64,000 nucleotides of DNA, taken from positions 2,542,001 to 2,606,000 of the forward strand of contig JACCLO010000003.1 of NCBI GenBank assembly GCA_029448655.1. Direction: 5' to 3'. The stretch comes from Wolfiporia cocos (Eukaryota > Basidiomycota > Agaricomycetes > Polyporales > Phaeolaceae). The translations under genes were made by a program, and so were the position numbers. Below the pieces are notes generated by a model that saw nothing but the letters and a program-made list of their open reading frames with translations, was not told the DNA's origin and did no database searches. Positions within the stretch are counted from its first letter, which is position 1. Every line of letters begins with the position of its first letter. Shown piece by piece: positions 38,159 through 47,929 of this stretch.

Positions 38159-38869
38159 TGTTACGGGTCGAATACCCGTTCGTATATTCGAGTCGCGAAT
38201 ATAGATCGTTCTTCTGCACGTAGGCTGGTTGCCGTGTGCAAGGCAAATACTTGTTAGATGCCTTCAAGTCCTAAGTGAAGTTCTTAGGAGATCGGTTAAT
38301 ATCCAATACACGTTAGAGGATATAATCTGTTCGGAGTGCGAGTCAAATAGAATATAAGACTCGCCTAAGTCCGAGAAGTCTGTGTGCACTTCGAGGACTT
38401 AGTCGTTCGGTTGCTCGAGCGAGAAATACTGAGCATAGTTTCCTACGTTTGAGAACAAGTATAAGACTTCTTGTTTATACAACAAGGTCGAGCTGAAGAG
38501 CTTCGACAGTAAGTACATGAGTTTATATACTACGTTAGGTTTTAGGGGTCAAGTCCATCCCAGATGTCACCGCTACTATCTACGCTATAGTACCAAACGT
38601 TTGATAAGTACGGAGTGATATATCTGAAATGATAGATAGAAATGAAGATGGCGGTCAAACACCATCTATCAACTGCGAGATGATAAAGATGAAACGGTGG
38701 CAGAGTTGGATCTGCCAAAAGTGAAACGCGCCCTACATGCTAGTACAACTGGGGATATGCCCAGTAGAGTCACGAGTAGCCAGGGGGTTGGTTGCGCAAC
38801 AAGTCCCTGTATCGTATTTGCCCGGTGGTGAGTTCTGTCGATATTCGAAAAATCAAAATAACCGTAACA
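38159..38869 (-). repeat. 3' LTR of the Gypsy element
   Basis: The 711-bp LTR is bounded by the 8-bp inverted ends TGTTACGG and CCGTAACA. It contains the TATA word (plus-strand GTTTATATA near 38521-38529) and AAGGTCGAGCT at 38484-38494. It differs from the 5' LTR by few substitutions and by an about 16-bp indel near its plus-strand left end. Confidence 0.95.
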
Positions 38870-38873
38870 TCAG

Positions 38874-38882
38874 CCCCTCCCT
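38874..38882 (-). promoter_or_regulatory. Polypurine tract
   Basis: On the minus strand AGGGAGGGG, followed by CTGA, lies directly before the 3' LTR start TGTTACGG. This is the expected plus-strand primer site for reverse transcription. Confidence 0.8.
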
Positions 38883-38992
38883 AGGCATTTGTCGGCCTCG
38901 ACGAATCCTCCAAGCTTCCCCTCTCAGAGAGCCTTGGCATCCTGTTCGTTGTAGATGTCACTGTTCCCGCTGAGGGACGGGGTCGTGGGAGT

Positions 38993-39988
38993 TCACCATA
39001 CGAAGTGTTGGCAGCATTCATTCTGTCGATGACCTGGTTGATTGAGCCCACAAGCTCTGCAAATATAGTCGGGACAGTCGAGGATCCAGTGGCTAGCTGA
39101 TCCGCATTGTCGACAGGGTTGTTCGGGTGAGGGCCTCACCGGTACCCGTAAGGAAGGGATATCTCGGAGATATTCGTTGTGTCGGTACCTCCAGTGGTGC
39201 GCGGCACGGTGGAGGTTTCGTACCGCCCATGTGGGTAGGGAGGCGGTGTCTCGTTCATGCTCCCTCGCACCTCGCTTGAACTCCTCACGGATAATACTCT
39301 GCACTGATGGAGATCGTCGAATAGGCGGCGTGCTATTCGCTCTTCGCTGTCGCGCTGGGGTAGCCCTAGGGCTCGTCGGGCGTGCAGGTGGTTCACGTCT
39401 CCCGTCACCTCCCAGACCAGGAACACGTGGCGTCTGGTCTCTAACTCCTGTTCTGCGGGCCCTCTGAGTCTCGGTAGGCAGTGGAAATAATACTCAATTG
39501 CGTTCCATAAAATCAAACGGCCGTGCAACTCGGCGTCGTTCGTTGGCGGTGAAAAAGCGGGCGGGTCGTGGCACGTATTCAGGTCGGTTGGGAGCAACGT
39601 GCTCACGATCCTCGAAGTCGTTGAGTGCGTGTCGTAATCGGGCCGTCGTGGTGGCGGCCAGTCTGTCGATAAGTCGGTCGGTGAGTAGCTCGAGTCCCTC
39701 TCTCTGTGCTCTGATCTGCCCCTCCATTCGGACGAGGTCCTTGGTGATGTTCTGGTACGAGCTGTAGACGTGGGTGAGATCCTGCGCGATGTCGAAGAGG
39801 GCCGTCCAGCCATCGGCTCGGCCAGCAAATGGTCCCTCAGCCCTGTACCAGAGGAGGGCGTGTCTGATCTGCAGGTGTTGGGGAGAGTACCTCCTCGGCG
39901 GCGTACCTCTCGGTCGTCCTTCTCTGCGGCCCGCATCGCTGTGAGGGGTCGTGGCGCGGCGAGGGAGCTGGTGGCGAGTCATCGACAT
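38993..39988 (-). pseudogene. Additional ORF of the Gypsy element: coiled coil plus two CCHC zinc knuckles, one internal stop
   Basis: The frame starts MSMTRHQLPRR at 39988 and runs to a TGA at 38993, interrupted once by TGA at 39496-39494 after FDFMERN. Its ATG overlaps the pol stop (ATGTCGATGA), leaving a 10-nt overlap. The N-terminal part is helical (YSSYQNITKDLVRMEGQ, LELLTDRLIDRLAATTT), the middle is Arg/Pro-rich, and the C-terminus has CRQCGSASHWILDC and CRACGLNQPGHRQNEC, two CCHC knuckles of C-x2-C-x4-H-x4-C and C-x2-C-x6-H-x4-C type. The role is unknown; knuckles suggest nucleic-acid binding, like a second nucleocapsid. The internal stop would arise from CGA by one C-to-T change. Confidence 0.8.
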
Positions 39989-42900
39989 ACTATTACCGTT
40001 TGTTTTTCGAGTGTCGGGGTTGTCCTGACTCGCATCCTGTGGTAGTCTTTTATCAACTCCTTGGAGTGCTCCAAATTTCCTTCATCTTCCCATGAGTTGT
40101 CTGCCGTGGCATAGCCCTTCCACTTGACGAAGTACTGATGCTTCTTTCCTCTCCATCTGTCAGCGATAATGGCTTCGACTTCGTATTCTTCTTGTCCCTT
40201 GATAACATCAGGTGGCGGCCGCAGGTAATTGGGTCCGTGCACCCTTGTTTCCTTGAATGGTTTTAGTAACGCGGCATGGAAGACAGGGTGGATCTTCCAG
40301 CTCGTCGGTAATTGTAGCCGATAGGTTGTGGCCCCCATCTTTTCCGTGATGGTGAAGGGTCCTTCCCTTTTCGGGTGCTAGTTTGTTTGATTCATACAGG
40401 ATCGTCAAGTTCTTTGCATCAAGCCAGACTTTGTCCCCTTTCTCAAATTTGGGTAATTCTCGGAGGAAACATCCCGCCATTCTTTTCTGGGCTAGTTCAT
40501 GTGCGATGAATGCCATCTTTCGCGCCTCTTTGATTTTCTTGATCCTATCGATTGCTGCCGGGACGTTTCCAACCCTGTCATAGTCTGGGAATCCCCTTGG
40601 GACATAACCTAGGATTATTTCAAGTGGCGCAGGCCGGTTTTCGGTTCGTCTGGTGTTGTGTGCAAATTCGACGTCAGGTAGTCGTTGTACCCATTGGAAG
40701 GGGTCGTTCATGCAATAAATTCGAAGGTATACTTCGATTTGTTGGTTCATCCTTTCCGTTTGTCCATCTGTCTGGGGGTGGTATGCTGTGCTCATTGCTG
40801 ATTCGGTCCCCTGCAGTTTGCATAATTCCTTGAAAAGCTTCGATGCAAACTGCGGTCCTCTGTCTGAAATGATCTTTCGGGGGATGCCATATAGCGAATA
40901 GATCTTTTGGTGGAATATCTCCGCCGCCCCTTCGCTAGTGATTGTTTTGTCGCATGGGGTGAGAGAGATTGCCTTGGATAGGCCATGGTCAACGATCACC
41001 ATCATCGAGTCATATTTTCCCACTCTTGGCAGATCGGTGACAAAGTCAACCGAGCATTGTGAGAAGGGGAGGGCGTCCTCCCACGTCGGTATTGGTTGCA
41101 GTGGGGATTTGATCGGATTTCGATCAGGTTTCATCTGCTGACAGATTGCACAACCCCGGACATATTCCGCTATCATTGTTCTCATGTCAGGCCACCAAAA
41201 GTGGGTTGTGACCTGTACCGTCGTTCCCCAGATCCCTGGGTGTCCGGCCGGGATCGAGTTGTGATATTTTGAGATGACGTCCCGTCGAAGACCCTCATCT
41301 TTTGGCACGTACATTCTGCCCTTGTAGAGCAATATTACATCCGTTTGCTGCCAATCATCTGCAGCGGTTCTCGCGGGGAATTCGTTTGTGCCCTCTAGGG
41401 TGCGGATCGCCTGTTCCACAGATTCATCTCGATCGTTGGCGCTTTTGATTCGATCAATGATCGGGATCTGGATCGCGTGGACTACGAGCTCGTCTGGAAT
41501 CATGGTTATTCCCTCGTTGTCTTCGTCGCTTTCGTCAAGGTGGTACAACCTAGAAAGTGTGTCGGCCATGACCAGTTTCCTTCCGGGGACGTGCTGCAGC
41601 TTTAGGTCAAATTGCAAAAGGAATAGATGCCATCTCGCTTGTCGCCGATTTAGGCGCTGTGGGCTTCTCCAGTACGTCAGGTTCTGGTGATCACTTCGGA
41701 TCAAGATCCGATGCAGTGCTCCTTCTAACAGGTGCCGCCATTCTTCTAGTGCTCGGACTATTCCGAGTAGTTCGCGATCATAGATTTTGTAGTTCCGTTC
41801 TGCTGATGTCAGGGATTGTGAGAGATATCCCACCGGCCGTTCGCGCCCCGTTTCATCTGTTTGTTTCAGCACTGCTCCTGTGGCGAACTGAGATGCGTCT
41901 GTTTTGAGGATGAAGGGTTTCTCCTTGTCTGGAATTCCTAGCGCAGGCGCCGTCGTGAATGCCTGCTTCATGAAGTCGAACGCTTTTTGTTCTTTATCCG
42001 TCCACTGGAACCCTGTCCCCATGACCATTTTCGTGAGGTCTACCAGGGGTCGGGCGTGCGTTGAGTAGTGATCGATAAATTTCTGATAGAAGTTCGCAAA
42101 TCCTAGGAAGGATCTGACTTCCTTGAGATTCCGGGGAGTCGGCCACTCTTAAATCCCGTTGAGTTTCGCTGGGTCCATCTGGATATTTCCTGGGGTGATG
42201 ACTAGCCCCAGAAATTCGACTCTGTCAACGCCGAAGGCGCATTTTTCGGGCTTCACAAAGAGGTGGTTATCCACCAATCTCTGGAGAACTCGTCGTTCTC
42301 GTTCTTTGTGTGTCTTCTCGTCTTCTGAGAAAATGAGGATGTCGTCCATGTAGACGAGCACCCATCCTTCGAGGATTTCTTCCTTCAGGATTTCATTCAT
42401 CACTGCTTGAAAAGTCCCTGGTGCGTTGCACAATCCGAAAAACATGACCGTGGGCTCATATAGCCCTCGGTTTGTTTTGAAGGCTGCCTTCCACTGGTCT
42501 CCTTCTTTGATCCAGACGTTGTTGTATCCTGCTCTAAGGTCCATCTTCGTAAAGATCTTTGCTCCTTTCAGTTTTTCCAGGAGTTCTGAGTAAGTGGCAG
42601 GGGATAGACGTTTTTTATCGTCCATTCGTTCAGGTATCGATAATCCTGACATGGTCGTAGGCCGTCGTCCTTCTTTGGGACGAAAAAGAAGGGTGATGCC
42701 ATCGGGGATTTTGAAGGGACTATGAATCCCTTGGCCAGGTTTTCTTTCAGAAATTCGTCCATTGCCTGCTGCTCTTTTGGTGACAGCGCATAGACTTTGC
42801 AGTCTCTTGGCACAAAGTCGGGTTTTAATTTGATGGCGTGGTCCCAGGGTCTCGATGGGGGAAACGCCGCTGCAGATTCCTTGCTGAATACCTTGGCAAA

Positions 42901-44032
42901 ATCTAAGAGGTGTTTCGGGACCATTTCCTCGATCGTCCTTTCCGGTTCGCGGGTTTTCTGCGCGAATTCTTGGGACTTCGTCAATGCTTTTCTAACAGCA
43001 TTAATGATCTGCATTTTTGTTCGGAATTTCCTTCGTGTTTCTCCCCTCTTTCCGATGATTCGAGGGCTATCCTTCGCGAATTGTCGGATTGCTTCGTATT
43101 CCTCGGGAGTGTATAATTGTCGCGCTGTTTCTTCTGGTTGGTCTGTAGATCCAAACCCCTTTTCTCCCCTTTCTGTCTCGTCCAGATCTTCAACCTTTAT
43201 AAGGTCAGGGGTTAGGTGTCGTTCGAATATTATCTGGGCTATTTGCATGCCTGGAATAATCCTGTGCACCTTATCCGAGTAGTTGAAGACGATGGCTCCC
43301 ACATCCCCCCGGTGGTCCGAGTCTATGACTCCTGCTTGCACTACCAGTCCATGTCGGAGGGTGTTGCCTGATCGCCCCGCCAACCTTCCGTACAATCCTT
43401 TTGGGATTTTCATTTTTACTCCCGTGGAGACAAGCTTCCATCCTCCTGTGGGGATCATGGTTTCTTCTGCGGCATAAAGGTCGTATCCCGCGGCTTCTTG
43501 GGTTCCCCTTGTCGGAACCTTTCCTTCCGGGGCAACTACCATCTCTACCGTATCCATTCGGATTGTGGTTTCTTGCTTTCTTTCTTCTGCCCCTAGTACT
43601 GATCGTACGTCAACCGTCTGGTCCTTCCAGTCGAACGTGGGATTTTCGTCTTTCAGCCACCCATACCCTAGGATCATATTTTCCGTGCCGATCGATCCTA
43701 CTAGGAATCGGACCTTCCATGTCTTCTGGGTTTTTGGGTATCGTAGGAGTATGGTGGCTTCCCGATCTATTCGCCCGTCTTTGTTTTCTGTCCTGTCAAC
43801 GTTCTTGACAATGATCGGGTTCTTCAAGGGTTGCGTGGGCACCTTGTATTTTTCTACCACTCTGCTGTGGATTAGGTTCGACATTGCTCCTGAGTCGATT
43901 AATGCGTTGCATTTCACGGGTTTTGCCAGCGTCATGATTACCGGCATGAAGAGGGATCGATTCTTCTCGAACGAGGTAATTACATGTGCTGCTTTCTCGG
44001 AGGGTAAGACCGTGGGCTTCCCTCCTAGGCAA
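39979..44032 (-). pseudogene. pol of the Gypsy element: protease, dUTPase, RT, RNase H, integrase, chromodomain; frameshifted
   Basis: The frame opens in the -1 phase relative to the end of gag. The protease has [13 protein letters not shown] (about 43.9 kb). The dUTPase is at about 43545-43138. RT runs from [19 protein letters not shown] through [11 protein letters not shown] (catalytic YMDD). RNase H shows KTDAS, DRELLGIV, RSDHQNLTYW and ADTLSR. Integrase has a zinc-binding segment (HNSIPAGHPG...CAIC) and the D-D-E residues in CSVDFVTDLP, ISDRGPQF and TDGQTERMN. The C-terminal chromodomain contains YFVKWKGYATADNSWED. Damage: a one-base loss near 42585 inside RT, a TAA at 42151-42149 after KLNGI, and a one-base gain near 40372 ahead of the chromodomain. 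Confidence 0.92.
43138..43545 (-). other. dUTPase domain inside the Gypsy pol, between protease and RT
   Basis: All five motifs of trimeric dUTPases appear in order: [40 protein letters not shown] and [10 protein letters not shown]. The conserved Asp of motif III and the Gly/Phe-rich motif V are intact; motif II has Gly where Pro is usual before RSG. Known role: hydrolysis of dUTP to dUMP, which limits uracil incorporation during DNA synthesis. No break falls inside the domain. Confidence 0.92.
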
Positions 44033-45872
44033 AATCCTGTTCTTCTACGAGCTGAGCTAGGAGCTCGGGGTTCTTGGCTTTCAGGGCCCTAATTGCTGTG
44101 ACCGCTCGGTTCGCAGTGATGTATTTGGTCTCTTCCTCAGAGACTTCTTCGATGCGAGCTTCTTGCTCGGCTTCTTCTTCTTCGGTTTTTCAAGTCGTTC
44201 GCCTGGGGCGTGCTGACTTCTTCAATTTCTTTGGGCAGTCTCGCGACATATGCCCTGGCTGGTGGCAAGTGAAACATTTGCCCTTCTTGATGTGATCATC
44301 CCTTTCCTGGGTGGTCATTCGATCTACATCCATCGCGTTCGGATCTTTCGGTGTGGTCGTCTGCGGAGCGCTAGCGCGTCCATTATTCTGGTTCGAGGTT
44401 TGCCAAGCCTTTTTCTTGACAAACGGTTTATCCCGTTTCAAGAATATCTTGTACGTATTTTCATAGTACGAGGCAGCGGACTGCCACTCGTCAATGGTCG
44501 CTGGTAGCGGCCGAACACCGATGATGTATCGGGTCGTGTGTTCTGGTAACCCTTTTTCGAAGAGGGTTATGAGCAGCGCGTTTCCGTCCGCGCTGTATCG
44601 GTCGTACTGGGCCTTCCCGGCCAAGTTGTTGAATTCGGTGATATAATCATCGATGTCCTTTCTGTCCTGGGTCACGTCCAGGATTTTCTTCCGTGCCTTC
44701 TGTACTTCTTCGATGGCTCCGAAGGCTTTCTGAAAGTCTGCGTCAAACTGCGCGAGACTAGGCGGGAAGAATTGTTTCGTCAAGGGGTTCGTATAGACCC
44801 TGTGATAATTCTGTTTCCATTGGCCCGTTTTCCCCTTGTTCGAAATATAAGAGAGGATAAAGATCACTCTCTGGACGTCATTCTGGAATGACGTTTCGTA
44901 CATCGTAAACCAGGAGTTGCACTGGTTTATGAAGTTCTGCATATCGGATCGTTCCCCGTCGAACACGTCTGGGGGATTGATCTTTATCATCGGGGGTCGG
45001 TAGTACGGGTTCGGCGCCGGAGGTTGAGACTGCGGCGCATTCGGTGGTGGAGGCCCTCCTGGGGGTCCTCCTCCTCCCAGGTATCCTCCACCCGGGTTTC
45101 CTCCGGGGTTTCCTGGGTTTCCTCCTCCAGGGGTTCCTCCTCCGGGGTTCGCAGGGATTCCTCCTCCGAGTCCTCCAGGAGGGGGGGCATTTCCTCCTCC
45201 GAGTCCGAAGTTTCCTCCCAGTCCTCCTCCGCTTGTATCTGCGGAGGTTCGTCCAAATAGGCCTGAAGGCCACGTTCCTGGGTTTGTCGTTCCCATTCCT
45301 CCGCTTGGGCTAGTCCAAGACGGATTTCCTCCGCTACCCATTCCGGGTGCGTTCTGTGGGGGGTTTCCAAAGAGGTTTGTTCCTCCAGCCATAGACCCAA
45401 TCCCACTCTGCGCAAAAGCAGATATAAATCCTGGAGGGTCCTGTCCTCCGGTCTGGCTGTTATCTGTTCCTGTAAAGTTTCCAGGATTTCTCCCATCATC
45501 TCCGATGCGCTCAATTCCTGCCATTCCTGTGGCACCCAAAGGCTGATTCGTATTTCCATTGGCATCGGAGGTTCTGTTGATGGTTTCGTCTTCTGTCAAT
45601 GTTGTTGTTGACATCGGAGGGATTTCTCCGAATCGTTCAAACGCTTCACGTGTTATTTCCCAAGCGTTCGTTCCTGCGGAGGGGTATACTTGTACCCACT
45701 TCGATGCCCTATCTTCTCTGGGGATGACAACAATTCCTCCACGGTTACGGAAGGCTCCAATGGTGTCCGTCCACTCGTATCGGTTGAGTCTGTAGACTCC
45801 CTGAATGTCCTCGGGCAAGAGTTCAATCAGTTGTGCTGGGAATTCTGGTCCAAATATCATATGCCCTTGCAC
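44025..45872 (-). pseudogene. gag of the Gypsy element, one premature stop
   Basis: The product starts MQGHMIFGPEFP (45872). A long Gly/Pro/Asn-rich stretch lies in the middle (GGGLGG, NPGGNPGGG). It is followed by a retrotransposon gag domain (FDGERSDMQNFINQCNSWF, FDADFQKAFG, YDRYSADGNALLITLFEKGL) and a CFTCHQPGHMSRDC zinc knuckle. A TGA at 44192-44190 follows ARPRRTT, but the same frame continues with acidic, clearly coding sequence ([32 protein letters not shown]) to TAG at 44027-44025. I therefore take the TGA as a mutation (CGA to TGA fits) rather than the true end. Pol begins in the -1 frame over this last segment, implying ribosomal frameshifting or another bypass. Confidence 0.88.
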
Positions 45873-45894
45873 CGTGGTAGGTGAGGGTGTGATA

Positions 45895-45905
45895 AGCTCG
45901 ACCTT
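45895..45905 (-). promoter_or_regulatory. Self-complementary primer binding site (11 nt)
   Basis: One base inside the 5' LTR, where a tRNA primer site starting TGG would be expected, the minus strand reads AAGGTCGAGCT. This is the exact reverse complement of AGCTCGACCTT in the LTR, which sits 35 nt downstream of a TATATAAA box and is therefore the likely 5' end of the transcript. In Tf1 and its relatives the first 11 nt of the mRNA fold back on such a site and prime reverse transcription. Confidence 0.75.
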
Positions 45906-45906
45906 C

Positions 45907-46601
45907 TGTTACGGGTCAAATATACCGCGAATATAGATCGTTCTTCTGCACGTAGGCTTGTTGCCGTGTGCAAGGCAAATACTCACTAGATGCCTTCAAG
46001 TCCTAAGTGAAGTTCTTAGGAGATCGGTTAATATCCAATACGCGTTAGAGGATATAATCTGTTCGGAGTGCGAGTCAAATAGAATATAAGACTCGCCTAA
46101 GTCCGAGAAGTCTGTGTGCACTTCGAGGACTTAGTCGTTCGGTTGCTCGAGCGAGAAATACTGAGCGTAGTTTCCTACGTTTGAGAACAAGTATAAGACT
46201 TCTTGTTTATACAACAAGGTCGAGCTGAAGAGCTTCGACAGTAAGTACATGAGTTTATATACTACGTTAGGTTTTAGGGGTCAAGTCCATCCCAGATGTC
46301 ACCGCTACTATCTACGCTATAGTACCAAACGTTTGATAAGTATGGAGTGATATATCTGAAATGATAGATAGGAATGAAGATGGCGGTCAAACACCATCTA
46401 TCAACTGCGGGATGATAAAGATAAAACAGTGGCAGAGTTGGATCTGCCAAAAGTGAAACGCGCCCTACATGCTAGTACAACTGGGGATATGCCCAGTAGA
46501 GTCACGAGTAGCCAGGGGATTGGTTGCGCAACAAGTCCCTGTATCGTATTTGCCCGGTGGTGAGTTCTGTTGATATTCAAAAAATCAAAATAACCGTAAC
46601 A
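45907..46601 (-). repeat. 5' LTR of the Gypsy element
   Basis: A 695-bp copy with ends TGTTACGG and CCGTAACA, nearly identical to 38159-38869 but lacking about 16 bp near its plus-strand left end (the GTCGAATACCC...CGCGAATATA segment is shortened). Confidence 0.95.
46216..46261 (-). promoter_or_regulatory. LTR promoter: TATA box and predicted transcript start
   Basis: On the minus strand TATATAAAC begins at 46261 and AGCTCGACCTT begins at 46226, 35 nt downstream. The same spacing is kept in the other LTR, in the solo LTR at 23785-24498, in the TGTTATGAGT-family copy at 35774 and in the opposite-strand fragment at 24.9 kb, which supports a fixed start site. Confidence 0.7.
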
Positions 46602-46794
46602 GGTAATGGCATCAGAGCACAGGCTATGCGAGATGTCCATGATGATGTAGTGGGGTATGCTCGGAATGGAGTGGGTTACCAATCCATTGGGTTATGATTG
46701 GTGGTTCTCGTCAATCAGGTCTCTGCCAGTAATGGCATGATGTAGTGTCCTTCAATCAGGGTTCTAGCATGATCAGGACCAATGCCAGTACTGG

Positions 46795-47230
46795 TGTCAC
46801 AAAATCTCAGAAATAGGTACCCCCCCCCTGTCTCGAACCCAGGGCCTTAGGTGTACGGTATGTCATGTGACGTCTAGTAGATATAGTCGAGTAGTATAGC
46901 AGTTATGCGCCAGACGGCGCCTACCCAGGTCACGTGGACTGCTTACGTATACAGAGGCTGTGTAGATAGCGCACGGACCTTTACATTAGGGCGGGCCTTA
47001 CTGCCTGCCGCGCACATCTCCTTTGTATATAAGGCTTCATGGTCTGAAGCGTACTCCTCAGACCTTTCAATCTCGACTCTGGGCTTGGCCCCTCCTCTCT
47101 TACTCATGCGTGCTAGTCTGTGAGACCCACCTCGCCATAGAACTGCTTGGCGTTGTACCCTGGAACTGTCGGTTAGGGGAGTCGGTCTATGGATGAGTTA
47201 TGCGTGAGTGACACAATGAGATTTGTGTCA
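46795..47230 (+). repeat. Solo LTR, TGTCACA family, with target duplication
   Basis: The 436-bp block starts TGTCACAAAATCTC and ends GAGATTTGTGTCA, which are imperfect inverted ends. It is flanked by ACTGG at 46790-46794 and 47231-47235. A GTATATAAGG promoter-like word lies near 47025. It is related to 25632-26061. Confidence 0.8.
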
Positions 47231-47249
47231 ACTGGTGGGGTTGTCAGTC

Positions 47250-47920
47250 CATGATTGGTGGTTCTGCTAGCGATCGGGGACTGGCCAGTAATAGTGTTAG
47301 TGATGTATGGCAATCGGGAGTGATTGATGACGATTATTGATATCGTGGTTTAGCCTCTGGTCAGTGGTTCTCATAGAGCAGGGTGTTCCGTAGGTTTAGA
47401 GCCTCTATAGGCTTGTGAAGTAGTCCATGGCATATAGTCTATGGTCGGTAATGACCATGTGGCCAGTAATGGCATTGGTTCATGGAGATGGGAGGTGTGG
47501 TTGGTTGGATGGACATATGTCTGGTGGTCCTAGCCATGAGTCTGTGCATGCTTGTGGTATGTTCAGATGAGGTGGTACATATCCAAGGCAGAGTCCATGT
47601 AGCGGGGGGTTGGCTGGTTTGGGTGCTACTGGGCTCATCATACTTTGTCTGGTTCATGTGACTGTATGGCTTTATGGACTGGACTGGGCAGCATGGTGCT
47701 TCTAGCTGCTGGGACTTGGACTTGTGGTTAGGGTTTTAGGCATGGCTATTGATGTGTATGGTTTGGGTGGCTAGTCCCCTTGGTGTTATATGGTTTAGGG
47801 GCTTCTACTAGCTACTGCATCAGGTTCCAGCCTTGGGGGTGCTTCTTGGAGGTGCTCTGGCATCATTATGATCTGGTTTGATGTGAGCAGGGTACTTTGT
47901 GTACTATGTCACTTAGGCTT
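47250..47920. repeat. Diverged repeat, partner of 36840-37440
   Basis: It shares an ordered series of words with 36840-37440 in the same orientation, including TTAGGCATGGCT, GGGGCTTCTACTAGCTAC and GGAGGTGCTCTGGCA. No coding content was recognised. Confidence 0.7.
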
Positions 47921-47929
47921 TGAAATTGG

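Larger units (their letters stand above)
38159..46601 (-). mobile_element. Full-length Ty3/Gypsy chromovirus with dUTPase and additional zinc-knuckle ORF, degenerate
   Basis: The 8,443-bp element is read on the minus strand: 5' LTR 46601-45907, self-complementary primer site, gag, pol (protease, dUTPase, reverse transcriptase, RNase H, integrase, chromodomain), an additional ORF, polypurine tract and 3' LTR 38869-38159. Chromodomain-bearing Ty3/Gypsy elements are chromoviruses. The LTRs are highly similar, so the insertion is fairly young, yet gag, pol and the extra ORF carry three in-frame stops and two frameshifts. Flanking 5-mers are CTCTC (left) and GGTAA (right), so there is no target duplication; the flanks also belong to different repeats. 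This copy is unlikely to be autonomous. Confidence 0.95.

Noticed and set aside
39136..39936. 266-codon minus-strand frame overlapping the extra ORF (reads WNAIEYYFHCLPRLRGP)
   Set aside because: The alternative frame (39988-38993) contains the zinc knuckles and the helical region with one stop, so this one is most likely a shadow. I first considered two frameshifts between the frames, but a single nonsense change explains the data better.
45895..45906. tRNA-type primer binding site next to the 5' LTR
   Set aside because: The sequence does not begin with TGG and does not resemble a tRNA 3' end; the self-complementary match to the LTR is exact instead.
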